Shown: positions 16,766 to 27,365, counted from the first letter of the stretch. The stretch is DNA of 64,000 bases from Aneurinibacillus thermoaerophilus (GCF_900099925.1 NZ_FNDE01000004.1:1-64000), one strand, 5' to 3'. Notes: generated by a model not told the origin, from the letters alone. Made by a program: numbers and translations.

Positions 16766-16858
16766 ACCACTTCATCCTTGTCTCCTCGTCTCCTCATTCT
16801 GATGAATGCATTGTAAAACATGGCTCACAGAGAACGCAATGATTTTGCTTTCTTCCGC

Positions 16859-18477
<1,619 letters not shown>

Positions 18478-18629
18478 CTAAAAAATCCATCTTCATAGCA
18501 GCATGTGCCCGTATTCAGCTTTTCTTTTTCCTGTCTCCCACAATTATAACGAGACTTACTTTATCCCTCTTATATGTTTTTCACCCCACGTTCATGGATA
18601 AATTTCCTATAAATGATAATACATGTTTA

Positions 18630-18658
18630 CTATAAAGTTTATACGTAAAATCTGTCAA
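18630..18658 (-). promoter_or_regulatory. Promoter reading toward the pfkA relic and pgi
   Basis: On the minus strand TTGACA (18653-18658) and TTATAG (18630-18635) are 17 bases apart, a good sigma-A match. It points at the pfkA relic, so it may be the ancestral glycolytic promoter now serving pgi. Confidence 0.55.
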
Positions 18659-18683
18659 TTACGTCAATTACATTAAAAAGTAA

Positions 18684-18712
18684 TTGCAAAAAAAGAAAGC
18701 CTGTACTATATT
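18684..18712 (+). promoter_or_regulatory. Promoter of ptsG
   Basis: TTGCAA (18684-18689) and TATATT (18707-18712) are 17 bases apart. Transcription would start near 18719 and run through the RAT leader into ptsG. Confidence 0.6.
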
Positions 18713-18790
18713 ATTTTTCATAAAGCGCCCGAGTTCGCTTTTGAAAACGGATTCAAAAACTTCACACTAAAAATCATTTACACGATCCAT

Positions 18791-18823
18791 GACGTGTTAC
18801 TGTGTTCGACCAGGCATGAGTAA
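18791..18823 (+). promoter_or_regulatory. GlcT-type RAT in the ptsG leader
   Basis: GACGTGTTACTGTGTTCGAC continuing CAGGCATGAGTAA fits the RAT pattern of B. subtilis ptsG (CGTG/CATG lower stem, TGTTAC and CAGGCA internal-loop bases). It overlaps the 5' arm of the terminator at 18814, giving the classical antitermination switch. Confidence 0.85.
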
Positions 18824-18908
18824 TGGAAAGCATGTAGAATATATCACTGTTTTTTTATAGAACAGTATCTGTATATTCTACCTACTTTCTATTGCTCATG
18901 CCCTTTTT
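18814..18908 (+). terminator. Leader terminator of ptsG
   Basis: GCATGAGTAATGGAAAG (18814-18830) pairs over all 17 bases (two G-U) with CTTTCTATTGCTCATGC (18885-18901), followed by CC and six T. An inner hairpin GTAGAATAT/ATATTCTAC closes the loop. Confidence 0.85.
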
Positions 18909-18950
18909 TGCGTGGTGGCATCCGTGTAAAGGAAAAGGAGGAACATAAGC

Positions 18951-20987
18951 ATGTTTAAGAAGGCTTTTGGCGTATTGCAACAAGTTGGTAAATCACTCAT
19001 GCTTCCTGTTGCCATTTTGCCTGCTGCCGGTATTTTGCTAGGTCTCGGTAACGCACTGCAAAATCCGTCATTATTGGAAAGGCTTACATTCTTAGCATCA
19101 CCAGCCTTCCAGATGGTTTTCAAGGTGATGGAGCAAGCTGGAGATGTTATCTTCGGCAATTTGGCCCTGCTTTTTGCCGTTGGTGTTGCCGTTGGCCTGG
19201 CAGGCGGTGAAGGCGTAGCCGGAATCGCTGCCATTATCGGTTTTCTAGTCATGAACAAGACAATGGGGGTTCTCCTGAATGTAACGCCTGAAACAATAAC
19301 ACAAAGCAAAGGGTATGCCATGGTGATGGGTATTCCTACCTTACAAACTGGCGTATTCGGTGGAATTATCATCGGTCTGTTGGCTGCCTTTATGTATAAA
19401 AAATACTCCAACTTTGAACTCCCCCAATTTTTAGGATTCTTTGCCGGAAAACGCTTTGTACCAATTGTGACAGCTGCTTCCACTCTTGTGCTGGGCATTA
19501 TCATGATTTTTGTATGGCCGCCGATTCAAAATGCACTGAACACATTCTCGCACAGCATGATCGATTCGAATCGAACACTCGCAGCCTTTGTTTTCGGTCT
19601 AATTGAGCGTTCTTTAATTCCATTCGGACTCCATCATATTTTCTATGCACCGTTCTGGTTCGAATTCGGTGAATATGTGGACAAAGCGGGCCAGGTCGTT
19701 CATGGGGATCAAAAAATCTTCTTCGCTCAATTGAAAGACGGTGTAGAACTTACAGCCGGTACATTCATGACAGGAAAATTCCCCTTCATGATGTTCGGAC
19801 TTCCGGCCGCCGCACTGGCAATGTACCATGAAGCGCGTCCTGAGAAACGCGCACTCGTTGGTGGTATTTTAAGTTCTGCGGCACTAACGTCATTTCTAAC
19901 AGGGATTACAGAGCCAATCGAGTTTACATTCTTATTTGTTGCCCCTGTTTTGTTTGCGATACATGCAGTGTTTGCCGGTCTTTCATTCATGGTTATGCAT
20001 CTCCTGAATGTAAAAATCGGGCTAACATTCTCCGGAGGTGTCATTGACTATATCCTGCTTGGGATTATCCAAAATCGCACTGACTGGTGGTTAGTCATTC
20101 CGGTAGGTCTTGTATTCTCTGTCATTTACTACTTCGGGTTCCGTATTGCCATTCGCAAATGGAATTTAAAAACACCCGGACGTGAAGGAGAAGAAACAAC
20201 CAATCAAGAGAACGCATCCGCAAATCGTTTTGCGACTGGCGTATTGGCAGGACTTGGTGGAAAAGAAAACATCAAGCATTTAGATGCATGCATTACACGC
20301 TTACGCGTATCTGTGAATGACATTAAAAAAGTGGACAAGGAAAAACTAAAGCAACTTGGTGCGGCTGGCGTACTCGAAGTTGGCAATAACATTCAAGCCA
20401 TCTTCGGTCCAAAGTCCGACCAGTTGAAAGAACAAATTAAGGATATAATGGCAGGTAAAATCCCAACAGAACCTGTTTATGTAGAAGAAATAGCGCCACT
20501 TCCTGTAGATGCGTCACTATCGGGCGAAAACACAGAAGCTGCATTTATTATGCCAATCGATGGGAAAGTGGTAGACCTGAAAGATGTACCTGATCAAGTC
20601 TTCTCACAAAAAATGATGGGCGATGGTTTCGCGATTGAGCCGGATAACGGAGAAGTCGTATCACCGATAGACGGAACGGTTACTACGCTATTCCCGACGA
20701 AGCATGCGGTCGGCCTTCTGGCTGACAATGGTCGCGAAGTTCTGATTCACTTCGGAATCGACACGGTCAAATTGCAAGGAGAAGGCTTTGAAGCGCTTGT
20801 GGAACAGGGTGCGAAAGTCAAAGCCGGACAACCTTTGCTTCGTGTAAACTTAAATGAAATCAAAGGCAAAGTACCGTCAACGATTACACCGATTATTTTC
20901 ACAAACCTTTCCGGTGAAAAAGTTATCGTGACACCTGGCTCGCACGTAAAACGCGGCGAGAAAAATGCCGTTAAACTTACAAAATAA
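18951..20987 (+). CDS. ptsG: PTS glucose-specific permease EIICBA
   Basis: PtsG imports and phosphorylates glucose. The 678-residue protein has the full C-B-A order: an EIIC membrane domain (residues 1-410), EIIB with phosphorylated Cys447 in DACITRLRV, and EIIA(Glc) with His585 (TKHAVGL) and the phosphorylated His600 ([10 protein letters not shown]). EIIC shows the [15 protein letters not shown] and [12 protein letters not shown] family motifs. It diverges from the pgi-glcT-ptsHI side, with its own promoter and RAT leader. Confidence 0.97.
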   Translation: MFKKAFGVLQQVGKSLMLPVAILPAAGILLGLGNALQNPSLLERLTFLASPAFQMVFKVMEQAGDVIFGNLALLFAVGVAVGLAGGEGVAGIAAIIGFLVMNKTMGVLLNVTPETITQSKGYAMVMGIPTLQTGVFGGIIIGLLAAFMYKKYSNFELPQFLGFFAGKRFVPIVTAASTLVLGIIMIFVWPPIQNALNTFSHSMIDSNRTLAAFVFGLIERSLIPFGLHHIFYAPFWFEFGEYVDKAGQVVHGDQKIFFAQLKDGVELTAGTFMTGKFPFMMFGLPAAALAMYHEARPEKRALVGGILSSAALTSFLTGITEPIEFTFLFVAPVLFAIHAVFAGLSFMVMHLLNVKIGLTFSGGVIDYILLGIIQNRTDWWLVIPVGLVFSVIYYFGFRIAIRKWNLKTPGREGEETTNQENASANRFATGVLAGLGGKENIKHLDACITRLRVSVNDIKKVDKEKLKQLGAAGVLEVGNNIQAIFGPKSDQLKEQIKDIMAGKIPTEPVYVEEIAPLPVDASLSGENTEAAFIMPIDGKVVDLKDVPDQVFSQKMMGDGFAIEPDNGEVVSPIDGTVTTLFPTKHAVGLLADNGREVLIHFGIDTVKLQGEGFEALVEQGAKVKAGQPLLRVNLNEIKGKVPSTITPIIFTNLSGEKVIVTPGSHVKRGEKNAVKLTK

Positions 20988-21006
20988 TCTTACTGTATAA
21001 AAACTT

Positions 21007-21045
21007 GGCTGGCACCTACAAATAGTGCCAGCCTTCATTATTTTT
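21007..21045 (+). terminator. Terminator after ptsG
   Basis: GGCTGGCAC (21007-21015) pairs with GTGCCAGCC (21025-21033), followed by TTCATTATTTTT. Confidence 0.85.
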
Positions 21046-21051
21046 ATAAAG

Positions 21052-21085
21052 ATAAGAAAAGCGCATGGAAACATGCCATGCGCTT
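21052..21085 (-). terminator. Terminator after mecA
   Basis: AAGCGCATGG (21059-21068) pairs with CCATGCGCTT (21076-21085); the minus-strand transcript then reads TTCTTATC. It faces the ptsG terminator, giving convergent ends. Confidence 0.75.
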
Positions 21086-21101
21086 CGCTTTTTATGCACA
21101 A

Positions 21102-21698
21102 TCAGCTGAAATATCGGCAGAAAACTTTCACCGCATCTCCATCTACAATTACTTTTCCGTATTCTTGTAAGACGTGCTTAGTTAGGGTGGAAGCTTCGCC
21201 GTACTCCGATAGCAAAGCTATGAAATCATTGTATTCATCTCGAGGTAGATCGATTTCTTCGAACACAAGGTAATAGCGCCCGTTGTACGCGTACGCGCTG
21301 CCGCCGTCAATCAATTTGGCGTTAACGCGATGCGCAAGCGCAATCAAATGCTCGAAGTCCTGAAATACATACACAATATCTTCACTTTCTTCCAATGTGA
21401 CCTGCATTTCATATATGTCATCGTAGTCCATATCATCCATGTCATCATGTACCTCGGTCTTGCCGCGCGTTACAATAACAACCATACCCTGGGCCGGCAG
21501 GGAGAATACTTCGACTGCCACGGGTCCATTAACCGTAAACCCCACTTCGTCTTGAGCCTGATTCATCATATCATTGAAAAGTTCGTGCACTTTTGGAATG
21601 TCACGCCACATATCATCCTTTTCAATTCCTCGTTCCATCAGGTCATCGAATGTTAAAAAGATTCTTATTTTATCCTGATTCAGACGTTCAACGCGCAT
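21102..21698 (-). CDS. mecA: Adaptor protein MecA
   Basis: MecA delivers proteins such as ComK to the ClpC-ClpP protease and represses competence. The 198-residue protein starts MRVERLNQDKIRIFLTFDDLMERGI, the N-terminal substrate-binding domain, has an acidic linker (DDMDDMDYDDIYE, about residues 85-97) and ends with the ClpC-binding C-terminal domain (YNGRYYLVFEEID; LTKHVLQEYGKVI). Length and domain order are standard. It is single-gene, with its own terminator. Confidence 0.95.
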   Translation of the reverse strand: MRVERLNQDKIRIFLTFDDLMERGIEKDDMWRDIPKVHELFNDMMNQAQDEVGFTVNGPVAVEVFSLPAQGMVVIVTRGKTEVHDDMDDMDYDDIYEMQVTLEESEDIVYVFQDFEHLIALAHRVNAKLIDGGSAYAYNGRYYLVFEEIDLPRDEYNDFIALLSEYGEASTLTKHVLQEYGKVIVDGDAVKVFCRYFS

Positions 21699-21867
21699 TA
21701 TGACCCCTCCCTCCGCAAATTCGGTGGTAGTATTACAATACGTTGCATGATCCTCTTTTGTTCAAAAATATTATGCGACTTTTTTAATGATAACATGGAG
21801 TGAAAGCAAGGTACAAGGTGGGAGAAGAAAAAATATGAGACAGAGACATAAACGCAAGGCTAGAATT

Positions 21868-22002
21868 TCATAATTCTAGCCGCGAAATCCCCCACACCAT
21901 TGCGATAGCAATAAGCGCTCCGATGATAAACGAAACAAGCATGCCCGCGCCGTACGAATTCGGTTCGTCTTCACAATACTCTTTCCTTTCATCGCGGTTC
22001 AT
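21868..22002 (-). CDS. Small single-pass membrane protein (44 aa)
   Basis: A 44-residue protein, MNRDERKEYCEDEPNSYGAG then a hydrophobic stretch MLVSFIIGALIAIAMVWGIS, below usual ORF cut-offs. The ATG follows AAGGTGGG at a suitable distance. The TGA stop lies within the hairpin GGCTAGAAT/ATTCTAGCC (21859-21882). Composition (acidic N-terminus, one TM helix) is that of a bacterial small membrane protein. Family not recognised. Confidence 0.6.
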   Translation of the reverse strand: MNRDERKEYCEDEPNSYGAGMLVSFIIGALIAIAMVWGISRLEL

Positions 22003-22056
22003 TGCCTACCCACCTTCCTATATGTATGCATAAAAATGTATTTCTTTTTAGTATGA

Positions 22057-22263
22057 TCATCTCCCCTCTTTTCTATATTCTTTTATCAAAAATTGAACAC
22101 TCCCACCACTGTTGATTGTACGTCCGTACCATTCCACTTTGTATTCCAGCATCCGGCGAAATTCCGACCATGATACATCGGCCAAGGCATCATTCCACAA
22201 AGCGAGGAAATGGTTGAACACGAATCGGGAACATCCGATAATACGATAAAAAACACCCGACAT
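22057..22263 (-). pseudogene. Relic of an IS200/IS605-family TnpB (OrfB)
   Basis: The 68-residue frame joins an N-terminal TnpB piece (RIIGCSRFVFNHFLALWNDA) directly to a C-terminal one (VSWSEFRRMLEYKVEWYGRTI), with roughly 200 central residues missing. TnpB is the RNA-guided nuclease ancestor of Cas12. The RuvC centre and zinc finger are absent, so it is inactive. Its ATG lies inside the terminator of the upstream alarmone synthetase gene, which supports a non-coding relic. Confidence 0.75.
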
Positions 22264-22276
22264 CAGTCGAGTGTTT
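22245..22276 (-). terminator. Terminator overlapping the stop of the alarmone synthetase gene
   Basis: On the minus strand AAACACTCGAC pairs with GTCGGGTGTTT around the TGA stop and is followed by a T-run (TTTTTTATCG). Confidence 0.8.
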
Positions 22277-23063
22277 CGACTTCTTGCAACTTTGCCTGAA
22301 TGGTGCGGGAAAGCTGCCTGAGCTCTACCACATCACCCCGCGCCCGCATCCGGCGGAACTGGTTTTGAAACTCTGTCGCTTCCACCACAAACCCGCGCTG
22401 ATACAAACTTTGAATCCCCTGCAAAATGCGAGAGACGATATTTGATTTGTATTCGAACATTTGCTGAGCATCTCGGATTTCGTCACGGATTTCCGACATC
22501 TCCGTATCAAGTAAATACGCCGCTTCGGCTGTTGTTCGCAACCTTTCTTTGATATCTTCGGGAATATTACCTTCGTACTTATAGTTTAACGAATGCTCTA
22601 TGGTTGCCCAGAAATTCATCGCCAGCGTTCGTATTTGGATTTCGGCCAATATTTCTTTTTCACCCTGTGATGTATGCACAGGATACTTAATGATAATATG
22701 ATAGCTGCGATAGCCGCTCGGCTTCTGGTTTTTTATATAGTCTTTTTCGTAGACGATGGTCATATCTTTGCCGTTACGTTGGCGAACAAGCTCTACCACA
22801 CGATCAATATCCTGTACAAATTGGCACATGATCCGGATACCTGTAATATCCTCTACTTCTTCCAGACGGTCCATCGGAATTCCAAGCTTTTGCGCCTTTT
22901 CTAGAATGCTTGAGATTTTTTTGATACGACCTGTTACGAATTCAATCGGTGAATATTCATTTTTCTTTTTTAATTCTTTGCGAATACCTCTAAATTTTAC
23001 TTTCAATTCCTCAACTGCCTGTTCGTAAGGAATGAGGAACTCTTCCCAGCTTCTGTCATCCAC
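22263..23063 (-). CDS. sasB: Small alarmone synthetase (YjbM/SasB/RelQ family)
   Basis: Makes (p)ppGpp from GDP/GTP and ATP without a hydrolase domain. The 266-residue protein contains the synthetase core: DITGIRIMCQFVQDIDRVV, SGYRSYHIIIKYPV, EIQIRTLAMNFWATIEHSLNYKY. The GTG at 23063 gives MDDRSWEEFLIPYEQAVEELK, which lines up with B. subtilis YjbM (MDDKQWERFL); a TTG at 23084 is a longer alternative. No HD domain or TGS/ACT regions, so it is not RelA/SpoT. It is monocistronic with its own terminator. Confidence 0.94.
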   Translation of the reverse strand: MDDRSWEEFLIPYEQAVEELKVKFRGIRKELKKKNEYSPIEFVTGRIKKISSILEKAQKLGIPMDRLEEVEDITGIRIMCQFVQDIDRVVELVRQRNGKDMTIVYEKDYIKNQKPSGYRSYHIIIKYPVHTSQGEKEILAEIQIRTLAMNFWATIEHSLNYKYEGNIPEDIKERLRTTAEAAYLLDTEMSEIRDEIRDAQQMFEYKSNIVSRILQGIQSLYQRGFVVEATEFQNQFRRMRARGDVVELRQLSRTIQAKLQEVETLD

Positions 23064-23360
23064 CAGATTGTCTTCCCCCTTCAACTGCCGCTATCCTTCT
23101 GTATTTTACCATACTCTTCTCAAAATGAAATCGTGAATTTGCCTGTATTTTTCTATACCCTACTATACAAGAGGAAAAACCAAAATATTACATATAAACA
23201 AGATAAGAGATAAGAAAAAACACCAAACTTCTCCGCAACATCGGCTTGGATAGCAAATGTTCTATAATGCGTCCCCTTATTTTTCATCTCTTGTATAATA
23301 ATAGAAATGACGACAAAATTATACCGGCGAACAGGCCAAAAAAAGGAGGAGCTGCGCGTC

Positions 23361-24494
23361 ATGACAATGGAACACATAAAAAAGCAGGCATTTTCATTGG
23401 AAAGTTACCGCTTAGAATGCGGGGAAAGTATTCCGGTAACGATCGGATTTGAAACATACGGTAAATTAAACGCTGAAAAAAGCAACGCGGTTCTTGTCTG
23501 TCATTTTTTCAGTGCGACAAGCCATGCGGCTGGAAAATACAGTCCGGAAGATACAGAACCAGGTTGGTGGGATGGACTCATTGGCCCTGATAAAGCGATC
23601 GATACGAATGAATACTTTGTTATATGTTCTGACACATTATGTAATATCCAGTTAAAAAATCCGCATGTCATTACAACCGGGCCAAGTACAGTTAACCCAA
23701 AAACAGGAGAAAAATATGGCCTTTCGTTTCCAAGCTTTACTTACCGGGATATGGCAGGCATTCAGCGCGAACTAATCCGTTCGCTTGGCATTGAACGGCT
23801 GGTGGCGGTGCTTGGTCCATCCGCTGGTGGAATGCAGGCGCTCAATTGGGCGGTTCATTATCCGGAAATGATGGATGCCTGCATCGCGGTCATCAGCGGT
23901 GCGCAGACACCTGTGCTTACATCGCTCGCTTATTTGCAGTCAGCAATCGACGCGATTACGCTTGATCCAAAGTGGAAAAACGGGCAGTATGCAACGGGAG
24001 AAGAGCCGGAGGATGGGCTGCGCTTGGGACTCCAGTTAATGCACCTGGCTGCTTTCCACTATGGATGGTATGATGAAACTTTTCCACGCCACGCGAAACA
24101 TGATGTTATTTCTACTTATGACAAAGCCCCTCCTTTTACAGAAAAGTTTAAAAAAGCGGTATCTGAACGTATGGCTTTATATGATGCCAATCATTATATT
24201 TACACCGCACGTGCCGCAATGATGCATGATATTGCCCGTGGGTTCGCTTCCCTTGAAGAGGCGCTGGGGCGAATTCAGGCGCGCGTATTAATGATTCCGT
24301 GCACATCGGATTTGTTATTCCCGCCGCAGTATAGCCGTCATGTGGTAGAAATCATGAATCGGCAAGGAGGGTGTGCGTCGTACTATGAAATCGACAGTCC
24401 GCACGGTCATATGGCGGGAGTACTGGATACGCATTTATTCGCCGAACCGCTCGCAGCATTTTTAGGAGGAAAAGAAGGCGGGATAATAGGATAA
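23361..24494 (+). CDS. MetX-like alpha/beta-hydrolase (homoserine O-acetyltransferase family)
   Basis: A 377-residue alpha/beta hydrolase-fold acyltransferase. It shows the VTIGFETYGKLN start, HFFSATSHAAGKY, the nucleophile elbow GPSAGGMQALNWAVHYP, and the C-terminal Asp (CTSDLLFP) and His (DSPHGHMAG) of the triad. Classical MetX has GGSMGGMQ and AGxNH, so this belongs to a divergent branch and its acyl acceptor is uncertain. The ATG at 23361 has an AAAGGAGG site. No methionine genes or SAM riboswitch are nearby. Confidence 0.8.
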   Translation: MTMEHIKKQAFSLESYRLECGESIPVTIGFETYGKLNAEKSNAVLVCHFFSATSHAAGKYSPEDTEPGWWDGLIGPDKAIDTNEYFVICSDTLCNIQLKNPHVITTGPSTVNPKTGEKYGLSFPSFTYRDMAGIQRELIRSLGIERLVAVLGPSAGGMQALNWAVHYPEMMDACIAVISGAQTPVLTSLAYLQSAIDAITLDPKWKNGQYATGEEPEDGLRLGLQLMHLAAFHYGWYDETFPRHAKHDVISTYDKAPPFTEKFKKAVSERMALYDANHYIYTARAAMMHDIARGFASLEEALGRIQARVLMIPCTSDLLFPPQYSRHVVEIMNRQGGCASYYEIDSPHGHMAGVLDTHLFAEPLAAFLGGKEGGIIG

Positions 24495-24538
24495 AATAAA
24501 AAAACGAAATATAAAGTGAGTACCTTATGTCCCGTTTT

Positions 24539-24596
24539 AGATTGCAAACAAACTCCCTCGTTGCCATTGGCAGTGGAGGGAGTTTATTTGTAATCT
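24539..24596. terminator. Long hairpin between the MetX-like gene and the flavoprotein gene
   Basis: AGATTGCAAACAAACTCCCTC pairs with GAGGGAGTTTATTTGTAATC over 20 bases with one wobble and one mismatch. It serves two converging genes. Confidence 0.75.
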
Positions 24597-24649
24597 AAAG
24601 TCCGAGCCAGAATCATCATCCAAATTTTGTATACATCCAGAAACTGTTC

Positions 24650-25552
24650 TCATTCCTGCAGGCTCTTATGAATCCAGATCGCCGCCTGGGCACCGTCGCC
24701 AATCGCTACTGAGAGCATTTGGGAATGAGCCGCCACATCACCAGCTGCCCATACATGCTTGATATTTGTTACTTTCGTTCTGCCGTCCACCGGAATATGT
24801 CCGTTTTCCAACCGTTCTACGCCAAGCATAGTGGCGATATCAGACTCAGCTTTATGACCAAAAGCGATAAATCCTTTTTCTACTTCAATCATCCGATCGT
24901 CCGCCAGTCGGACGCCCGATAGTTTGTCCTCCGTCTCGCTTCGCACCTCAAGAATAGGTCCGTTCACCATTCGCACGCCCGCTTCTGTGCATTTTTCTTT
25001 CCAGCGCTCCGAAACGGGGCTTTTCTCCGGTTCATGATTAATATACGTCACATCATCTGTCCAGTAACGCAGCACGCAAGCCATGGCTGCGCCAGTATTC
25101 CCCGCGCCTAGCACAGCTGTGCGCAAGCCGCGGATTTCGTAACCGTCGCAATCCGGACAAACGTAAACAGCCAAACCGAGCGCTTCCTTTAAACCTTCGA
25201 TATCTTCCGGAATCCGGTCTGTAAGCCCCGTGCTAATAAGCAGCCGCTTCGCCGATACAGTTTTTTCATTATTGCCGATGACAAGTTCAAACTTTTTGCC
25301 TCTCCTATGTGCACTGCTTACCCTTCCTTCAATGAACTCAACGCCTATCTCCCGCGCCTGCGCCCGTCCGGCCTCCCGCAATTCCCTGCCACTTACACCA
25401 TTGGGAAACCCGAGAATGTTGCCGTATCGCCTTGCCAAAGTTGAGCGTCCACCTTTCGCGTCGATAACCACTACCCGGTGCATATAGCGCCCAAGTTGAA
25501 TGGCTGCCTGCAACCCGGCAATCCCTCCGCCAATGATCGCGCAATCATACAT
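24650..25552 (-). CDS. Thioredoxin-reductase-like FAD/NAD(P) oxidoreductase
   Basis: A 300-residue flavoprotein of the thioredoxin reductase fold: FAD motif IIGGGIAGLQAAIQLGRY at the N-terminus, ISTGLTDRIP, a second motif VLGAGNTGAAMACVLRYW, and AAGDVAAHSQMLSVAIGDGAQAA at the end. In place of the redox CxxC of true TrxR (CATC) it has VYVCPDCDGYEI, a pattern seen in related oxidoreductases. Whether it reduces thioredoxin is open. Start at 25552 is supported by AAGGAGA. Confidence 0.82.
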   Translation of the reverse strand: MYDCAIIGGGIAGLQAAIQLGRYMHRVVVIDAKGGRSTLARRYGNILGFPNGVSGRELREAGRAQAREIGVEFIEGRVSSAHRRGKKFELVIGNNEKTVSAKRLLISTGLTDRIPEDIEGLKEALGLAVYVCPDCDGYEIRGLRTAVLGAGNTGAAMACVLRYWTDDVTYINHEPEKSPVSERWKEKCTEAGVRMVNGPILEVRSETEDKLSGVRLADDRMIEVEKGFIAFGHKAESDIATMLGVERLENGHIPVDGRTKVTNIKHVWAAGDVAAHSQMLSVAIGDGAQAAIWIHKSLQE

Positions 25553-25613
25553 ACATCCATCTCTCCTTCTCGCATTCATAACATCTTCCCATTTCGAGCG
25601 ATTTTTAGAAGGT

Positions 25614-27281
25614 TTATGAAGGCAAAGATTCTAATATCCTTAAGTTATAATGGTAGCCTTGTTCGATAAGGAACATCTGTCTTCTATGCGCATAATATTC
25701 TTCTTTCGAATTCGCGGAAACGAGCGAATAAAAATGCGCAATCCGGCCATCCTTTTTCGGACGCAAAATCCGCCCCAAGCGCTGCGCTTCCTCCTGACGC
25801 GAGCCAAAAGTGCCGGAAATTTGCACCGCTACGCTCGCATCCGGCAAATCGACGGCAAAATTGGCGACGCGCGACACAACAAGTGTAGGGATATCGCCAC
25901 ACCTAAACCTTCGGTACAGCTTCTCCCGTTCTTCCTGCGGTGTCTTTCCAGTAATAAGCGGAGCCTGAATTTCACGCGCGACCATTTCCAGTTGTGAAAC
26001 ATAATGACCGATGACTAAAATCTGTTCTCCCTGATGCTGCTTAAGCACCTCTTTAACGACCGGTACTTTACTCGGATTTTCCGCCGCGATCCGGAATTTC
26101 TGCCGCTCACCAGAATCCGTATACTTTGCGCGCAGCGAAGCGGAAAGGGGCACCCGAATTTCCATGCATACTGCGCTCGCAATAAATCCCCGTTCCTCCA
26201 ATTGACGCCAAGGCAATTCGTACTTTTTCGGTCCGATCAAACTAAATACATCATCCGCCCGCCCGTCTTCGCGCACCAGCGTGGCAGTTAATCCCAAGCG
26301 GCGCTTAGCCTGAATGTCAGCCGTCATTCGGAAAACAGGAGCGGGCAGCAAATGGACTTCATCATATATAATCAATCCCCAGTCGCGTTTATGAAACAGC
26401 GACAAGTGCGGAAAATCGTCCGAGCCCGGCTCCCGATGTGTAATCATCTGGTATGTGCTAATCGTAACCGGGCGCACCTGTTTTTCCTGGCTCGTGTATG
26501 TTCCGACCTGTTCTTCTGCAAGCGTGGTACGAGCTAAAATTTCGTTCTTCCATTGCCTAACCGAAGTAGTACTACTTGTCAGCACAAGCGTCGCCATGCC
26601 AAAGCGCACCATTGTATCGATACCGACCAACGTTTTGCCGGCACCGCATGGAAGCACAACCACACCATTCCCGCCGGAGGCGCTTCCCCCGGCATAAAAC
26701 GCGTCCACCGCCGCTCTCTGATAGTCCCGCAATTGAAAACCTCTCTTCTCGCATAAGGCCATTGTAACCCGCTCTCCGTCGGTGTAGCCTGCCATATCCT
26801 GCACCGGAAATCCAAGCTTTAACAGCGTTTGCTTAATCATTCCGCGCTGTGCGATCGGGACTATAACCTCACATTCGTTTACCTGTCGCCCGACAAGAGT
26901 AGCGATGGATACATAGCTCATAATCTCTTCCATAATCCGCGGCTCGGCGGCCGCAAGCACAAGCTCGCCGCCCCTCACGAACAATTGCAATTGCCCAAAA
27001 CGCCCCATCGTCCGCGTAATTTCTTCCCGGATAGAAGGTGGAACCGGAAATTTCGCGTACTTGTTCAGCACGCTGAGTACTGTCTCCGCCCTTAAACCAA
27101 GCGCGGCCGCATTCCAGAGTGAAAGCGACGTCAAGCGATACGTGTGAATATAATCAGGGCTTTTGACCAGTTCGGCAAACGGAGTAAGCGCATCCCGCAC
27201 TTCGCTGTACATCGGATGACGCACTTCGAGAAGCAGTGTACGATCCGCCTGTACGATCAACGGATTGCGTATATGCGGCAT
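25614..27281 (-). CDS. XPB/ERCC3-type DNA repair helicase
   Basis: A 555-residue SF2 helicase with the XPB layout: an N-terminal damage-recognition-like region (residues 1-190), Walker A PCGAGKTLVG, Walker B DEVH (IIYDEVHLLPA), TATLVREDGR containing the XPB-specific RED motif, a thumb region (QLEERGFIASAVCMEI), and the second RecA domain ending QRLGRILRPKK. XPB is typical of eukaryotes and archaea but also occurs in some Firmicutes and Actinobacteria. The ATG at 27281 follows AAGGAGGG. Confidence 0.92.
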   Translation of the reverse strand: MPHIRNPLIVQADRTLLLEVRHPMYSEVRDALTPFAELVKSPDYIHTYRLTSLSLWNAAALGLRAETVLSVLNKYAKFPVPPSIREEITRTMGRFGQLQLFVRGGELVLAAAEPRIMEEIMSYVSIATLVGRQVNECEVIVPIAQRGMIKQTLLKLGFPVQDMAGYTDGERVTMALCEKRGFQLRDYQRAAVDAFYAGGSASGGNGVVVLPCGAGKTLVGIDTMVRFGMATLVLTSSTTSVRQWKNEILARTTLAEEQVGTYTSQEKQVRPVTISTYQMITHREPGSDDFPHLSLFHKRDWGLIIYDEVHLLPAPVFRMTADIQAKRRLGLTATLVREDGRADDVFSLIGPKKYELPWRQLEERGFIASAVCMEIRVPLSASLRAKYTDSGERQKFRIAAENPSKVPVVKEVLKQHQGEQILVIGHYVSQLEMVAREIQAPLITGKTPQEEREKLYRRFRCGDIPTLVVSRVANFAVDLPDASVAVQISGTFGSRQEEAQRLGRILRPKKDGRIAHFYSLVSANSKEEYYAHRRQMFLIEQGYHYNLRILESLPS

Positions 27282-27365
27282 ATTGTCCCTCCTTATATAA
27301 AAGTTCCCTCTTCGCTGTAGTGTATCCAAAAATGAGAAAAACTCGCTGGCATTGTCCACTCAATG

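Noticed and set aside
16766-16858. Terminator between pgi and glcT
   Set aside because: No stem with T-run is visible; the genes may be cotranscribed.
18896-19504. 202-aa open frame on the minus strand
   Set aside because: Antisense shadow of ptsG with no ribosome site; proline/threonine-rich composition typical of reverse frames.
21835-21873. 13-codon ORF (MRQRHKRKARIS) with a GGTGGGAG site
   Set aside because: Too short to support by itself and overlaps the 3' end of the opposite 44-aa gene; no promoter was found.
23064-23360. Possible SAM riboswitch or T-box before the MetX-like gene
   Set aside because: No conserved SAM-I core or T-box sequence is present; only an AT-rich leader with a TATAAT box.
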